Shown here piece after piece: positions 1 through 8,939 of a stretch of 64,000 nucleotides of DNA. The notes below the pieces were generated by a model that was not told the DNA's origin, did no database searches, and was given only the letters and a program-made list of their open reading frames with translations. Made by a program: the position numbers and the translations under genes. The stretch comes from Corynebacterium occultum (lineage in GTDB: Bacteria; Actinomycetota; Actinomycetes; Mycobacteriales; Mycobacteriaceae): assembly GCF_009734425.1 (NCBI RefSeq), contig NZ_CP046455.1:1798001-1862000 (forward strand), given 5' to 3'. The first letter of the stretch is position 1; every line of letters starts with the position of its first letter.

Positions 1-632
1 GGCAACCCCAGCTGCCGGGCGATGATCGCGGTATGGCTGGTTTTCCCACCCCGCATCGTCACTAGGGCCAGTACCTTGGCAGGTTCCAGGGTTGCCGTAT
101 CCGCTGGAGAGAGATCCTCGGCCAGGAGCACCACCGGCTCCGAAATTGAAGGCAGACCGGGTTCCGGCTCGCCTCGGATCTCCGCGATAATGCGGTCCCG
201 AAGATCCTCCAGATCGGTGATCCGCTCAGCCATCACCCCACCCAGGGAGGCAAACATGCCGCTGAACTTCGCAGTTGCCCGGACTGCCGCCACATCCGCA
301 GGGTGACCGGCGCTGATCGCCTTCTTCGCGTTCTTTGACCAGGCGGGATCCGCCGCCATCACCGCATTGGCGCGCAGCACCTCAGCGGCCTCTCCCCCCG
401 TGGCGTCGGCACGCTCTCTGAAGCGCCTGGCGACGGTATCGACAGCGGCCAAAAGACGCTCGTATTCGGTCTGCCGTTCATCCTCGGGAATCAGTTCCCC
501 GGATACCGGCAGGTCGGGCCGGTGATGGGCCCAGCGGACGGGGCCGTAGACGATCCCGGATACACAGGCGGTACCCTGAACTTTAATACCTGAGGGATTA
601 AGGTCCACACTATTTCGGGGATTGGGCTCCAT
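1..632 (-). CDS. ptsI: PTS enzyme I (phosphoenolpyruvate-protein phosphotransferase), 3' truncated by window edge
   Basis: Enzyme I takes phosphate from phosphoenolpyruvate and passes it to HPr, the first step of all PTS sugar uptake, in the cytoplasm. About 210 N-terminal residues are visible by reading the reverse strand from an ATG at 632; the rest lies outside the window. The phosphohistidine motif GGKTSHTAIIAR sits at about residues 195-206 with the active His at about 200, preceded by the helical HPr-binding region. The gene is divergent from fruK, with 150 bases between them. In C. glutamicum, as I recall, fruR lies between these two genes; it is missing here. Identity is firm from motif and context. 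Confidence 0.95.
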   Translation of the reverse strand, partial: MEPNPRNSVDLNPSGIKVQGTACVSGIVYGPVRWAHHRPDLPVSGELIPEDERQTEYERLLAAVDTVARRFRERADATGGEAAEVLRANAVMAADPAWSKNAKKAISAGHPADVAAVRATAKFSGMFASLGGVMAERITDLEDLRDRIIAEIRGEPEPGLPSISEPVVLLAEDLSPADTATLEPAKVLALVTMRGGKTSHTAIIARQLGL

Positions 633-782
633 GCTCCGGATAGTAGTCGCGGTCAGCGCCGATCACTGCCGTATGCCTTCCGCTTGTCAGGCAAGTAACG
701 AAGGAAAATGCCATTGATCCGCACTGATGCCTCTCCCCGGATCCAGCTCAGTCAACACCCACTCACTCTCCGGGAGACCGTC

Positions 783-1748
783 ATGATCCTGACCTTCACC
801 CCCAACCCGAGCATCGACCGATCCCTGGAACTCTCCGCTCCACTACAGCGCGGGGAGGTGCAGCGTCTGGTCGCCAGCCGTCGGGCCCCCGGTGGGAAGG
901 GCATCAATGTCGCCCATTCCCTCCACCTGGCAGGACACCCCACCCTGGCAATTCTTCCCGCCCGCGCCGATGATCCCCTCCTACCGCTGATCAACCGGAG
1001 TGGGCTTCCCTTCTCCCGGGTGGAGATTGAGGAACTGGTACGGATCAACACCACCGTCACCGAACCTGATGGCACCACCACCAAACTCAACGGCCCCGGC
1101 GCGACCTTGAGTGCCCGGGCCCAGATTGAGCTGACGGAGAAGCTGCTCAACCATTCCTGCCAGGCTCAGTGGTTGGTGATGGCCGGGTCCCTGCCGCCGG
1201 GGGTGCCGGTGGACTGGTATTCCCAGCTGATCCGGACGGTGCGTTCTCTGCGTCCGGAGTTGAAGATCGTGGTCGACACCTCTGAGGGGCCACTCCGCGA
1301 GGTGGTGGCTAATGTGGCTGATGCCGCCCCTGATCTGATCAAACCCAATGCCCTGGAGCTGGGGCAGTTATTGGGCACTGATGGTCGGCATTGGGAGCAG
1401 CAGGCGGAGCAGGGAAATCTGGCGCCGGTGATCCGTGCCGCCCGGCAGTTGAATGAGCAGGGCATCCCTGAGGTGCTGGTCACCCTGGGTCCGGCGGGTG
1501 CGCTGCTGTTGTGTCCGGAAGGGCTCTGGTATGCCACCGGGCCTGAGATGCGCCCGGTTTCCACGGTGGGTGCCGGGGACGCACTCTTGGGTGGTTATCT
1601 GCTGGGCCGTGTCCGCGGGATGTCCCCGGAACAGTGTCTGGGCCAGGCGGTGGCCTATGGTCGGGCGGCGGTGGAGCTGCCCGGTACGGTCATGCCTTCC
1701 CCGGGGCATCTGCAACCTACGAGAGTGACCGTTACCCGCCTGCCCTGA
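783..1748 (+). CDS. fruK: 1-phosphofructokinase (PfkB family)
   Basis: Phosphorylates fructose-1-phosphate, the product of PTS import, to fructose-1,6-bisphosphate. The 321-residue protein starts MILTFTPNPSID, has the substrate-site GGKG at residues 37-40 and the PfkB signature STVGAGDALLGG around 260-271, with catalytic Asp266. The ATG at 783 is chosen because GGGAG lies 6 bases upstream and the family begins MI-TFTPNPSID. The frame stays open to an ATG at 708 with AAGGA only 2 bases before it; that would add 25 residues not seen in the family. First gene of fruK-ptsF-ptsH. Confidence 0.93.
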   Translation: MILTFTPNPSIDRSLELSAPLQRGEVQRLVASRRAPGGKGINVAHSLHLAGHPTLAILPARADDPLLPLINRSGLPFSRVEIEELVRINTTVTEPDGTTTKLNGPGATLSARAQIELTEKLLNHSCQAQWLVMAGSLPPGVPVDWYSQLIRTVRSLRPELKIVVDTSEGPLREVVANVADAAPDLIKPNALELGQLLGTDGRHWEQQAEQGNLAPVIRAARQLNEQGIPEVLVTLGPAGALLLCPEGLWYATGPEMRPVSTVGAGDALLGGYLLGRVRGMSPEQCLGQAVAYGRAAVELPGTVMPSPGHLQPTRVTVTRLP

Positions 1749-1832
1749 GAAGGGATCACCCTCAGATACCCCTGAACTTTCCCTAACGGAGGTACACCAC
1801 TCCCGAAATTTTGTTTTCCCAGCTTTAATGGG

Positions 1833-4049
1833 GTGGTGAATTCGAAGTCAGAGTCTATCCTTCCTACTGGTCTGGTGTTATTGGATGCCGCGCTGGGGGA
1901 TTCCTCAGCGTCGGTGATCTCGGAACTCTCGCAGTTGCTGGAGGTTGAGGGGCGGGTTTCTTCGGCGGCTGTGTTGAGCGCCGCGGTTCTCGCCCGGGAG
2001 GGGAAGTCCCCCACCGGTTTTGCGGGGCGGGTCGCCATCCCTCATGCCCGCAGCGATGCGGTTAGCACCCCTTCGCTGGTGTTTGCCCGGTTGTCCCGGC
2101 CGGTGGATTTCGGCGGTCCGGATGGGGCGGCCGATCTGGTGTTTTTGATTGCGGTTCCCACCGCTGCCGGAAAATTTCACCTGAGGTTGCTCTCCAAGCT
2201 GGCTCGTGCGTTGTTGCGTCCGGCTTTCCTGGAATCGCTGCGCAGCGCTGCTGATGCTGACACTGCTGTGGCGGTGATCAACCAGGTCATCTCTCCCCCA
2301 GGTGACACTGTGCCGGAGGTCGCCGGGGGTGTTCCCGGGGCCAGCCAACCGGTGGCTGAAGGGTGGACGGCGGAGAAGACCACGGCTGAGGTCACCTCCC
2401 CGGGTATTCCCCAGGGGGTCGTCACCGCCCGCCCTAAACCGGCGGCGGTTCTGCCACGCCCCACCGATGCCGATGAGTCTGCGCTGAAGGTGTTGGCCGT
2501 CACGGCCTGTCCCACCGGTATCGCCCAGACCTATATGGCTGCGGACCGGTTGCTGCAGACTGCTGCCGCGCGTCCCGATGTGCGGCTGATGGTGGAGTCA
2601 CAGGGTTCCGCTTCCCCGGTGCAGTTGGATCCGGCGGTGGTCAGCCGGGCCGAGGTGGTGATCTTCGCGGCTGATATCGCGGTGGTTGGTCGGGAACGTT
2701 TCGCCGGTAAGCCCTTCATCGAATGTGGGGTGCGGCGGGTGATCAATGAGCCGGAGGTGGTGCTGGAGGAGGCGATCGCGGCCTTCGAGAACCCGAACAC
2801 TTCCAGGGTGCCCGCCGGGGACAATGCCGGGGGAAATGCTGTTGAGGTGGATTCCACCAGGGAAAGGTCTCTTTCCTTCCGGGAGGGTCCGGCCAGTTTC
2901 CTGTTGGGCTGGGGCCGTCGGGTACGACAGGCGATGATGACCGGGGTGGCTTATATGGTGCCATTCGTCGCCGCCGGTGGTCTCCTGATCGCCTTGGGGT
3001 TGTTGCTCGCCGGCCCCCAGATCCCGAACATCTGGCCTCAGATGATAGCCAATCAATCACCCATCAACCTGATGGATCCTTTTCTCCAGGATGGGCAGAT
3101 GGATTTCCGGGAGCGTTCGGGGTGGCCGGTGTATCTGGGTGCGATCCTTTACGGCACCGGATCTTTCGCAATGCAGCTGATTGTTCCTGCGCTCTCGGGT
3201 TTCATCGCTTTCGGTCTGGCGGGCAGACCCGGCATCGCCCCAGGTTTTGTCGGGGGTGCCGTCTCCCTCTATGTCGGGGCAGGTTTCATCGGGGCTCTGG
3301 TTACCGGAATTCTGGCGGGTGTGGTGGCTGCCATGCTCGGGGCGTGGAAGCCACCCCGGTTGGTGGTGTCCCTGATGCCGGTGGTGATCATCCCGCTCAT
3401 CGGTACCCTCGCGGTGGGGTTGGCGATGTTTCTGCTGCTGGGCCGCCCCCTGGGTCATGTGATGGACATGTTGAACAACTGGCTGGGGTTGTTGGATGGT
3501 TCCTCGGCGTTGGTTTTCGGTGCTCTACTGGGCCTGATGATGTGTGTGGATCTGGGTGGACCGCTGAATAAGGCGGCTTTTCTCTTCGCCACCGCCGGGC
3601 TCTCCACCGGTGATCCGGCTTCCACCACGGTGATGGCCGCGGTGATGGCCGGCGGTATGGTTCCCCCCATCGCGATGTCTCTCGCCACCCTGCTGCAGCG
3701 GCATCTGTTTACCGCCGTGGATCGGGAGAACGGGAAATCAGCCTGGGTGCTGGGCCTGAGTTTCATCACCGAGGGGGCGATTCCTTTCGCAGCTTCGGAT
3801 CCGCTGCGGGTGATCCCCTCGGTGTCACTGGGCGGAGCGGTCGCCGGTGGCCTGTGTATGGCTCTGGGGGTGGGTTCCCAGGCACCGCATGGCGGGGTGC
3901 TGGTGCTCTTCGCAATCGACCCCTGGTGGGCGTTCCTCTTCGCGGTGGGGGTGGGTTCCCTGGTGGGCGCATTGACGGTGATCCTGATCAAACGTCTCTG
4001 GCCGAGTCGGACGGTTCGTGGCAGGGTGCCGGTTCCCGCTCTAGGATAA
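1833..4049 (+). CDS. ptsF: PTS fructose-specific EIIABC component
   Basis: Imports fructose and phosphorylates it to fructose-1-phosphate. One 738-residue chain carries all three domains. EIIA spans about 1-155 with the phospho-His in VAIPHARSDAV (His71). A Pro/Ala-rich linker follows, then EIIB from about 217 with the phospho-Cys in TACPTGIAQTYMAAD (Cys226). The membrane EIIC domain covers about 345-735, with many hydrophobic helices and the conserved segments PGIAPGFVGG and CVDLGGPLNKAA. Start is uncertain: two adjacent GTG codons (1833, 1836) lack a good Shine-Dalgarno, and the best purine run, GGAGGT at 1788-1793, is about 40 bases upstream with no in-frame start near it. Lies 84 bases after fruK. 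Confidence 0.95.
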   Translation: MVNSKSESILPTGLVLLDAALGDSSASVISELSQLLEVEGRVSSAAVLSAAVLAREGKSPTGFAGRVAIPHARSDAVSTPSLVFARLSRPVDFGGPDGAADLVFLIAVPTAAGKFHLRLLSKLARALLRPAFLESLRSAADADTAVAVINQVISPPGDTVPEVAGGVPGASQPVAEGWTAEKTTAEVTSPGIPQGVVTARPKPAAVLPRPTDADESALKVLAVTACPTGIAQTYMAADRLLQTAAARPDVRLMVESQGSASPVQLDPAVVSRAEVVIFAADIAVVGRERFAGKPFIECGVRRVINEPEVVLEEAIAAFENPNTSRVPAGDNAGGNAVEVDSTRERSLSFREGPASFLLGWGRRVRQAMMTGVAYMVPFVAAGGLLIALGLLLAGPQIPNIWPQMIANQSPINLMDPFLQDGQMDFRERSGWPVYLGAILYGTGSFAMQLIVPALSGFIAFGLAGRPGIAPGFVGGAVSLYVGAGFIGALVTGILAGVVAAMLGAWKPPRLVVSLMPVVIIPLIGTLAVGLAMFLLLGRPLGHVMDMLNNWLGLLDGSSALVFGALLGLMMCVDLGGPLNKAAFLFATAGLSTGDPASTTVMAAVMAGGMVPPIAMSLATLLQRHLFTAVDRENGKSAWVLGLSFITEGAIPFAASDPLRVIPSVSLGGAVAGGLCMALGVGSQAPHGGVLVLFAIDPWWAFLFAVGVGSLVGALTVILIKRLWPSRTVRGRVPVPALG

Positions 4050-4129
4050 GTTGGGTGTCTCCCCGGTGGTGCCCCCCTTGCGGTGCCGCCCTTTTTGACC
4101 TCTGCCCCTCAAGGAAAAGGATTGCCCCG

Positions 4130-4399
4130 GTGTTTTCCAAGACTGTGACCGTTGGTTCCAAGGCCGGCCTGCATGCCCGGCCGGCTGCGCTGGTGGCGGA
4201 GGCGGCCGCCACCTTCGATGAGGAGGTCTTCCTCGAGTTGGTCGGTGACCCCACCGCAGAGCGCACCGAGGCTGATTCCTCGCTGATGATCATGGCTCTG
4301 GGGGCTGAGCACGGTGAGGAAGTGCTGGTGTCCTCCGAAAGCGGGGAGGCGGTCGCCCAGATCGCGGGGATGATCGAGCGCGAACTCGATACCCCCTGA
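4130..4399 (+). CDS. ptsH: PTS phosphocarrier protein HPr
   Basis: HPr relays phosphate from enzyme I to the sugar-specific EIIA domains. The 89-residue protein has the usual HPr length and the phosphohistidine motif GLHARPAA with His15. The region around Ser50-51 (ADSSLMIMALGAEHG) corresponds to the Ser46 helix of other HPrs. Start GTG at 4130 is set by the family N-terminus (FSKTVTVGSKAGLHARP) and a purine-rich AAGGAAAAGG at 4111-4120. Third gene of the fructose PTS unit, 80 bases after ptsF. A terminator and a copy of the 14-base intergenic motif follow its stop codon. Confidence 0.95.
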   Translation: MFSKTVTVGSKAGLHARPAALVAEAAATFDEEVFLELVGDPTAERTEADSSLMIMALGAEHGEEVLVSSESGEAVAQIAGMIERELDTP

Positions 4400-4405
4400 C
4401 TCCGG

Positions 4406-4419
4406 CGCTTATCGACGCC
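4406..4419 (+). repeat. Intergenic 14-base motif CGCTTATCGACGCC, copy 1
   Basis: Exact copy of a word also found, on the other strand, at 30151-30164, 46422-46435 and 51008-51021. Here it starts 7 bases after the ptsH stop codon, reads in the direction of ptsH transcription and runs directly into a GC-rich hairpin. Function unknown. Confidence 0.7.
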
Positions 4420-4467
4420 CCCCTGGGGGCACAGCAGAAATCCCCGGCCCTGCCAGGGGTCCGGGGA
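4417..4467. terminator. Hairpins between convergent ptsH and uraA
   Basis: Two stem-loops are visible. One is GCCCCC/GGGGGC at 4417-4430. The other pairs TCCCCGG (4441-4447) with CCGGGGA (4461-4467) and has a second small stem in its loop. They separate two convergent genes and probably end transcription from both sides, although neither has a strong T run. Confidence 0.6.
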
Positions 4468-4485
4468 AGATGTTCACGCAGGGTT

Positions 4486-5769
4486 TCAGTAGCTGGCCTG
4501 ACGGCCCTCTCCGACATGGGTGTAGAGCCACTTGAGAATCGGGTAGCCGATGATGATGCCGACTGAGCCCCAGGCGATGCCCTCCAGGGTGACCCCGAAC
4601 ACTGTCAGAGTCAGGTTGCCGATACCCGCGATCAGGGCGACTGCCGCGGCGGTGAGGTTCACCGGGTTGTTGAAATCGACCTTGGCATCCATCCAGATGC
4701 GCACCCCCAGCAGGCCGATCAGACCGTAGAGCACGATGGTGGCCCCGCCGAGCACGCCGGTGGGGATGGTGAAGATCAGGGCACCGAACTTCGGGATGAA
4801 GGCCAAGGCGATGGCGGTGATCGCAGCCACCCAGTAGGCGGCGGTGGAATACACCTTGGTTGCCGCCATCACCCCGATGTTCTCGGCGTAGGTGGTGGTA
4901 CCGGAACCACCGAAACCACCCGCGAGGGTGGTGGCCAGGCCATCGCCGATCAGGGCAGGACCGGCCAGGTCATCGAGGTTACGGCCGGTCATTGCGCTGA
5001 CCGCCTTGACATGACCGACATTCTCCGCGATCAGCACCACCAACACGGGGAGAGTGACCAGGATTGCGGAGAGCTGGAATTCGGGGGTGTGGAATTCGGG
5101 CAGCCCGATCCAGGCCGCCTCCCTGATGGTTTGTGCCACGTCCTCACCGAGGTTGCCGCTCAATGCGGCGAACACCCAGCCGATGATCACCCCGAGCAGG
5201 ATCGCCAGGCGGGAGATCATGCCCCGACCGGCAACCGTGAGCACCAGGATGGACACCATGGTCACCGTGGCCACCAGGGGCTGCTGCCCATAGTTGGCGG
5301 TGGCGGTGGGTGCCAGGTTCAGGCCGATGAGGGCGACGATCGCGCCGGTCACCGCTGGCGGCATCACCGCATCAATGACCTTCCGGCCCAGAATCTTGAC
5401 GATCATGCCGACTAGGACCAGTGCCAGGCCGGTGATGAGGACGCCACCGATCTGGGCTCCGATGCCATATGCCTGGCTGGCGGAGAGTGGGGCGATGAAG
5501 GCGAAGGAGCTGCCCAGGTAGGAGGGCAGGCGATTCCGGGTGATGAGCAGGAAGATGATGGTGCCGAGCCCGGAGAACAGCAAAGTAGTATTTACCGGAA
5601 AACCGGTCAAGGTGGGGACCAGGAGGGTGGCACCGAACATGGCCACCACATGCTGCATGCCGATGCCGATGGTGCGGGGCCAACTGAGTCTCTCCTCCGG
5701 GGCAACCACAGCGCCCGGGAGGATCTTCTTGCCGTCACCGTGGACGGTCCAGCCAAAGGAGGTGTTCAC
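4486..5769 (-). CDS. uraA: Uracil/xanthine permease, NCS2 family
   Basis: Integral membrane proton symporter, probably for uracil. The 427-residue chain is almost entirely hydrophobic helices (about 12-14), with the NCS2 signature QHVVAMFGATLLVP at residues 39-52 and the substrate-site region GFGGSGTTTYAENIGV, where the family has an essential Glu. Length fits UraA/PyrP proteins. It is a single gene between the PTS cluster (convergent) and hflX (upstream, same strand, 85-base gap). Xanthine or another nucleobase remains possible; uracil is preferred from the TTTYAENIGV segment and the known gene in this position in C. glutamicum. Confidence 0.88.
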   Translation of the reverse strand: MNTSFGWTVHGDGKKILPGAVVAPEERLSWPRTIGIGMQHVVAMFGATLLVPTLTGFPVNTTLLFSGLGTIIFLLITRNRLPSYLGSSFAFIAPLSASQAYGIGAQIGGVLITGLALVLVGMIVKILGRKVIDAVMPPAVTGAIVALIGLNLAPTATANYGQQPLVATVTMVSILVLTVAGRGMISRLAILLGVIIGWVFAALSGNLGEDVAQTIREAAWIGLPEFHTPEFQLSAILVTLPVLVVLIAENVGHVKAVSAMTGRNLDDLAGPALIGDGLATTLAGGFGGSGTTTYAENIGVMAATKVYSTAAYWVAAITAIALAFIPKFGALIFTIPTGVLGGATIVLYGLIGLLGVRIWMDAKVDFNNPVNLTAAAVALIAGIGNLTLTVFGVTLEGIAWGSVGIIIGYPILKWLYTHVGEGRQASY

Positions 5770-5854
5770 GACTCCCGATTATCCGCCCTGGGCAGCTACT
5801 TGGGAAATCAGGGAGAATACCGCCGATTAAGCAGGGCCACAGAGTGGGGCCCGG

Positions 5855-7468
5855 CTACTTCTCAGTGCCGGTGGCCCCGCCGAGATCCTCAAGATCAGCC
5901 ACGGCCTCGGTATCCTCCTCGGCTACGGTGTCCTCCGGGAATTCCACCAGGAACTCCTTGAGCTCACCGACCATTGACTGCGGCAGCCGCACATCAACCA
6001 GGGTTCCTTCAGTGGTGTACTCCTCGCTGAGCACGGTGCCGTACTCGTGGAGCCGGGAAACCAGCTCACCTCGGGTGAAGGGGAGCAGCACCCTGATGTG
6101 GGCGTCGAGCGAATTGAGGAAGAGCTCGATCCGGGCCTCGAGCTCCGGGATCCCCTCCCCCGTCATGGCGGAGATGAAGACCACGTCATCAAGGGCGTGG
6201 CGTAGCTCGGCCAGGGCGAGTGGATCAGCCTGGTCGATCTTGTTGACCACGATGATCTCCGCCGGAGCCTCCTCTCCGGTTTCGCGGACCACATCCAGGA
6301 CCACCTTATTGACGGCCTCGATCTGCTTCAGCGGGAAAGGGTCGGAACCGTCCACCACATGCAGCATGAGATCGGCACCCAGCACCTCCTCCAGTGTCGA
6401 CTTGAAGGCCTCCACCAGCTGGGTGGGCAGGTGACGGACAAAACCGACGGTGTCGGTGAAGACCACCGAACGGCCATCCGCCAGCTCAGCGCGGCGGGTG
6501 GTGGGGTCCAGGGTGGCGAAGAGCGCATCCTCAACCAGAACCCCGGCATTGGTCATTGCGTTGATCAGCGAAGACTTGCCGGCGTTGGTGTAACCGGCGA
6601 TCGCGATCTGGGGGATCGTGGAAGCCCGTCGGCGGGAACGCTTGATCTCCCGCGCGGTCTTCATCCCCGACAGTTCCCGGCGCAGCTTCGCCATGTCGGT
6701 ACGCAGGCGGCGACGGTCGGTCTCGATCTTGGTTTCACCGGGACCACGCAGACCGACACCACCATTGGAACCTGCCCGGCCACCAGCCTGGCGGGAGAGG
6801 CTCGTACCCCAACCACGCACCCGGGTGATCAGGTACTCCATCTGTGCCAGGGAAACCTGCGCCTTGCCCTCCTTGGAGGTGGCGTGCTGGGCGAAGATGT
6901 CCAGGATGAGCATGGTGCGGTCAATCACCTTGGTATTGAGCGCATTCTCCAGGGCCACCAGCTGGCCGGGGGTCAGCTCACCATCACAGATCACGGTGTC
7001 AGCACCGGTGGCCTCGATGATGTCACGCAGCTCGTTGACCTTACCGCTGCCGATATAGGTGCCGGGGTCCGGCTTATCCCGCTTCTGATAGAGAGTTTCG
7101 ACGACTTCAGCACCGGCGGTCTCAGCCAGGGCGGCCAGCTCAGCCACCGAGGCCTCGATCTCAGCGGTGGTGCCTTCGGTCCACATGCCGACCAGAACCA
7201 CCTGCTCGAGGCGGACCTTGCGGTACTCCACTTCGTAGATGTCAGCGGCATCATCGGAACGGATGGTGGAATCCTGCCCCATCTGGCGGCGAGCATTTCT
7301 CGCCTCCAGGTCAAGATCACCGGTGGTGGGGGCATTTTCCCCGGGTTCTACCGCCCCTGGGCGTAACAGTCCCGACTGATCCTCGCCGGGGTCCTCGACG
7401 GGCGGGGTCGTGGGAAGGTGGTCCCGGAAAGCCCGGGCCAGCAGATCATCATTGTTCGATTGAGTCAT
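5855..7468 (-). CDS. hflX: Ribosome-associated GTPase HflX
   Basis: HflX binds the 50S subunit and in other bacteria splits stalled or heat-damaged ribosomes. The 537-residue protein has an acidic N-terminal extension (about 1-80), the HflX nucleotide-binding domain with GTYIGSGKVNEL (136-147), the Gly-rich linker GGVGLRGPGETKIE (236-249), and a GTPase domain with G1 GYTNAGKS (292-299), G3 DTVG (339-342) and G4 NKID. It is longer than E. coli HflX because of the actinobacterial N-terminus. Divergent from the 7594 hypothetical gene. Confidence 0.95.
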   Translation of the reverse strand: MTQSNNDDLLARAFRDHLPTTPPVEDPGEDQSGLLRPGAVEPGENAPTTGDLDLEARNARRQMGQDSTIRSDDAADIYEVEYRKVRLEQVVLVGMWTEGTTAEIEASVAELAALAETAGAEVVETLYQKRDKPDPGTYIGSGKVNELRDIIEATGADTVICDGELTPGQLVALENALNTKVIDRTMLILDIFAQHATSKEGKAQVSLAQMEYLITRVRGWGTSLSRQAGGRAGSNGGVGLRGPGETKIETDRRRLRTDMAKLRRELSGMKTAREIKRSRRRASTIPQIAIAGYTNAGKSSLINAMTNAGVLVEDALFATLDPTTRRAELADGRSVVFTDTVGFVRHLPTQLVEAFKSTLEEVLGADLMLHVVDGSDPFPLKQIEAVNKVVLDVVRETGEEAPAEIIVVNKIDQADPLALAELRHALDDVVFISAMTGEGIPELEARIELFLNSLDAHIRVLLPFTRGELVSRLHEYGTVLSEEYTTEGTLVDVRLPQSMVGELKEFLVEFPEDTVAEEDTEAVADLEDLGGATGTEK

Positions 7469-7581
7469 TGGCCCCTATTCTTCCACGTTTTGCCCGAGAA
7501 ACCGAATACCCCCACTCATCCCCCCTCAATCCAACATTCTGACACCCGGGGAGATTGGTTTGGGTTGTGGGTCTAAAGGTT

Positions 7582-7587
7582 TAGACT
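7582..7587 (+). promoter_or_regulatory. Putative -10 element for the 7594 gene
   Basis: TAGACT lies 6 bases before the ATG at 7594 and matches actinobacterial -10 elements (TANNNT). No clear -35 is seen and there is no Shine-Dalgarno, so the transcript may be leaderless or nearly so. Confidence 0.4.
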
Positions 7588-7593
7588 GAGTTC

Positions 7594-8349
7594 ATGACTA
7601 CTGATCTCAAGAGCATCGGCCTGGGCTTCGACCGCTGGCAGGAGGCCGTCGAGGCAGCCATCGCCACCAATCAGCTGGTGGTCGCTGGCGAGCTCCGGGG
7701 CGGGCAGCTGGTCCAGTTCACCGACTATTCCGGTGCCCAGATCAACATCCTCGCCGTCGAGCCCTTCGCCACCTACGCCGGCTTCGAATCCATCACCCAG
7801 ACCTTCGCGCATATCCAGATGGTCAATGACGTCCTGGCCTTCTGCGAGATCGTCGACCCCTTCGGTACCGTGCTCGCCCCGGTAACCCTCAACCTCTCCC
7901 AGGGTCCGTTGCTGGTGGATGAGCCGGTTCAGCAGTGGCAGCAGCTCGGGGTCACCGCCCTGGCCACCGAGGCCACGGTCCACGAGAACGCCGAAGCCTT
8001 CTCCGCCGCCACCGGTGAAACCCCGGGCCAGCTGGTTTCCGAGGGTGCCAAGATCCTGGAATCCGGTTCCGGCGCAGCCATCCCGGATGCCGCCGCGAGC
8101 TTCTCCGCCCGCGTGCTGGAAGCCGAGTACCGCAGCAACCAGCTCACCGGTCAGCGTTTCATCCACGCCACCGTCGATGGCATCTTCCCCTTTGATGTCT
8201 GCCTACCGGACGCCCCGGCGCTGCCGGTCAAGGACAACATCATCTCCGGCACCGCGGTGCTGACCGGTAATGTGCTCGCCCCCATCTCCTCCGGTGGTTG
8301 CGGCGGGGGCGGTTGCGGGGGCGGCGGCTGTGGTTGTGGTGGACACTAG
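7594..8349 (+). CDS. Hypothetical protein with Gly/Cys-rich C-terminal tail
   Basis: Function not recognised. The 251-residue acidic protein has no signal peptide or membrane segment and looks globular to about residue 215. It ends in a low-complexity tail (about 232-251) of glycines with four cysteines spaced by 4, 4 and 1 residues, and a terminal His. Such a tail could bind metal (Zn, Fe, Cu), but that is inference. A single extra Cys occurs in PFDVCLPD just before the tail. The gene is divergent from hflX and is followed 59 bases later by a small membrane-protein gene on the same strand, so the two may be co-transcribed. Confidence 0.75.
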   Translation: MTTDLKSIGLGFDRWQEAVEAAIATNQLVVAGELRGGQLVQFTDYSGAQINILAVEPFATYAGFESITQTFAHIQMVNDVLAFCEIVDPFGTVLAPVTLNLSQGPLLVDEPVQQWQQLGVTALATEATVHENAEAFSAATGETPGQLVSEGAKILESGSGAAIPDAAASFSARVLEAEYRSNQLTGQRFIHATVDGIFPFDVCLPDAPALPVKDNIISGTAVLTGNVLAPISSGGCGGGGCGGGGCGCGGH

Positions 8350-8408
8350 TCCCACCCATCTCGCCCCGCCAGCCACCCAGGTGATTGCGGAAAGGTTCAT
8401 TGAGACCC

Positions 8409-8939
8409 ATGCCAGACACGCAGGGAAGCGGAAGTTCACGAGCTGATCGCCAGAACATCTGGTTGTTCATCATCATTTTGTGCTGCGTGGTTCTGGTGGG
8501 TTGGCTGAAGTTCTATGGCCTGCTGCTGGCGATCCCGGTGCTGCTGGTGACGGTGCTGGTCGCCAGGGCCCGCCCCGATGCCACGGAGGCCCGGGCCTTG
8601 CGCTCCTCCGTTGAGCTTTCCGCCGAGGACATCCAGAATGTGATCCTGGAGTTCGAGAATTTCCGGGGTGCCCCCGACACCGATGCCATGGCTGATCGCA
8701 CGCTCCACCGCCCAGCCCTGCTGGATGAGGACTGCGACCACCCCGATCTCGAGAATTTCCGCTTCCAGTTCAACTCCAACCGGCGTTTTCTCAGCCGTCT
8801 CCCCGCCCGTCTTGCGGCGGATTTGACAGTCACTGAGCTGGAGCAGCTGCTCCATGTCACCGATCAACGCGCGGAATCCCTCAAGGATGCCTGGCTGACC
8901 GCCCGGCGTTCCGCGAAACAGCTCGGCCCTGACTACTGA
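8409..8939 (+). CDS. Hypothetical membrane protein, two transmembrane segments
   Basis: Function not recognised. The 176-residue protein has a short polar N-terminus, two adjacent hydrophobic segments (roughly residues 15-33 and 36-52) forming a hairpin anchor, and a soluble, acidic C-terminal two-thirds that should lie in the cytoplasm. ATG 8409 is chosen with GGAAAGG 13 bases upstream; an in-frame TTG at 8385 is less likely. The last 7 bases overlap the 3' end of dapF on the opposite strand. It probably forms a unit with the Gly/Cys-tail gene upstream. Confidence 0.7.
   Translation: MPDTQGSGSSRADRQNIWLFIIILCCVVLVGWLKFYGLLLAIPVLLVTVLVARARPDATEARALRSSVELSAEDIQNVILEFENFRGAPDTDAMADRTLHRPALLDEDCDHPDLENFRFQFNSNRRFLSRLPARLAADLTVTELEQLLHVTDQRAESLKDAWLTARRSAKQLGPDY

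Noticed and set aside
708-782. Upstream start of fruK at ATG 708
   Set aside because: AAGGA is only 2 bases away and the added 25 residues are not part of the PfkB family; ATG 783 has a well-spaced GGGAG.
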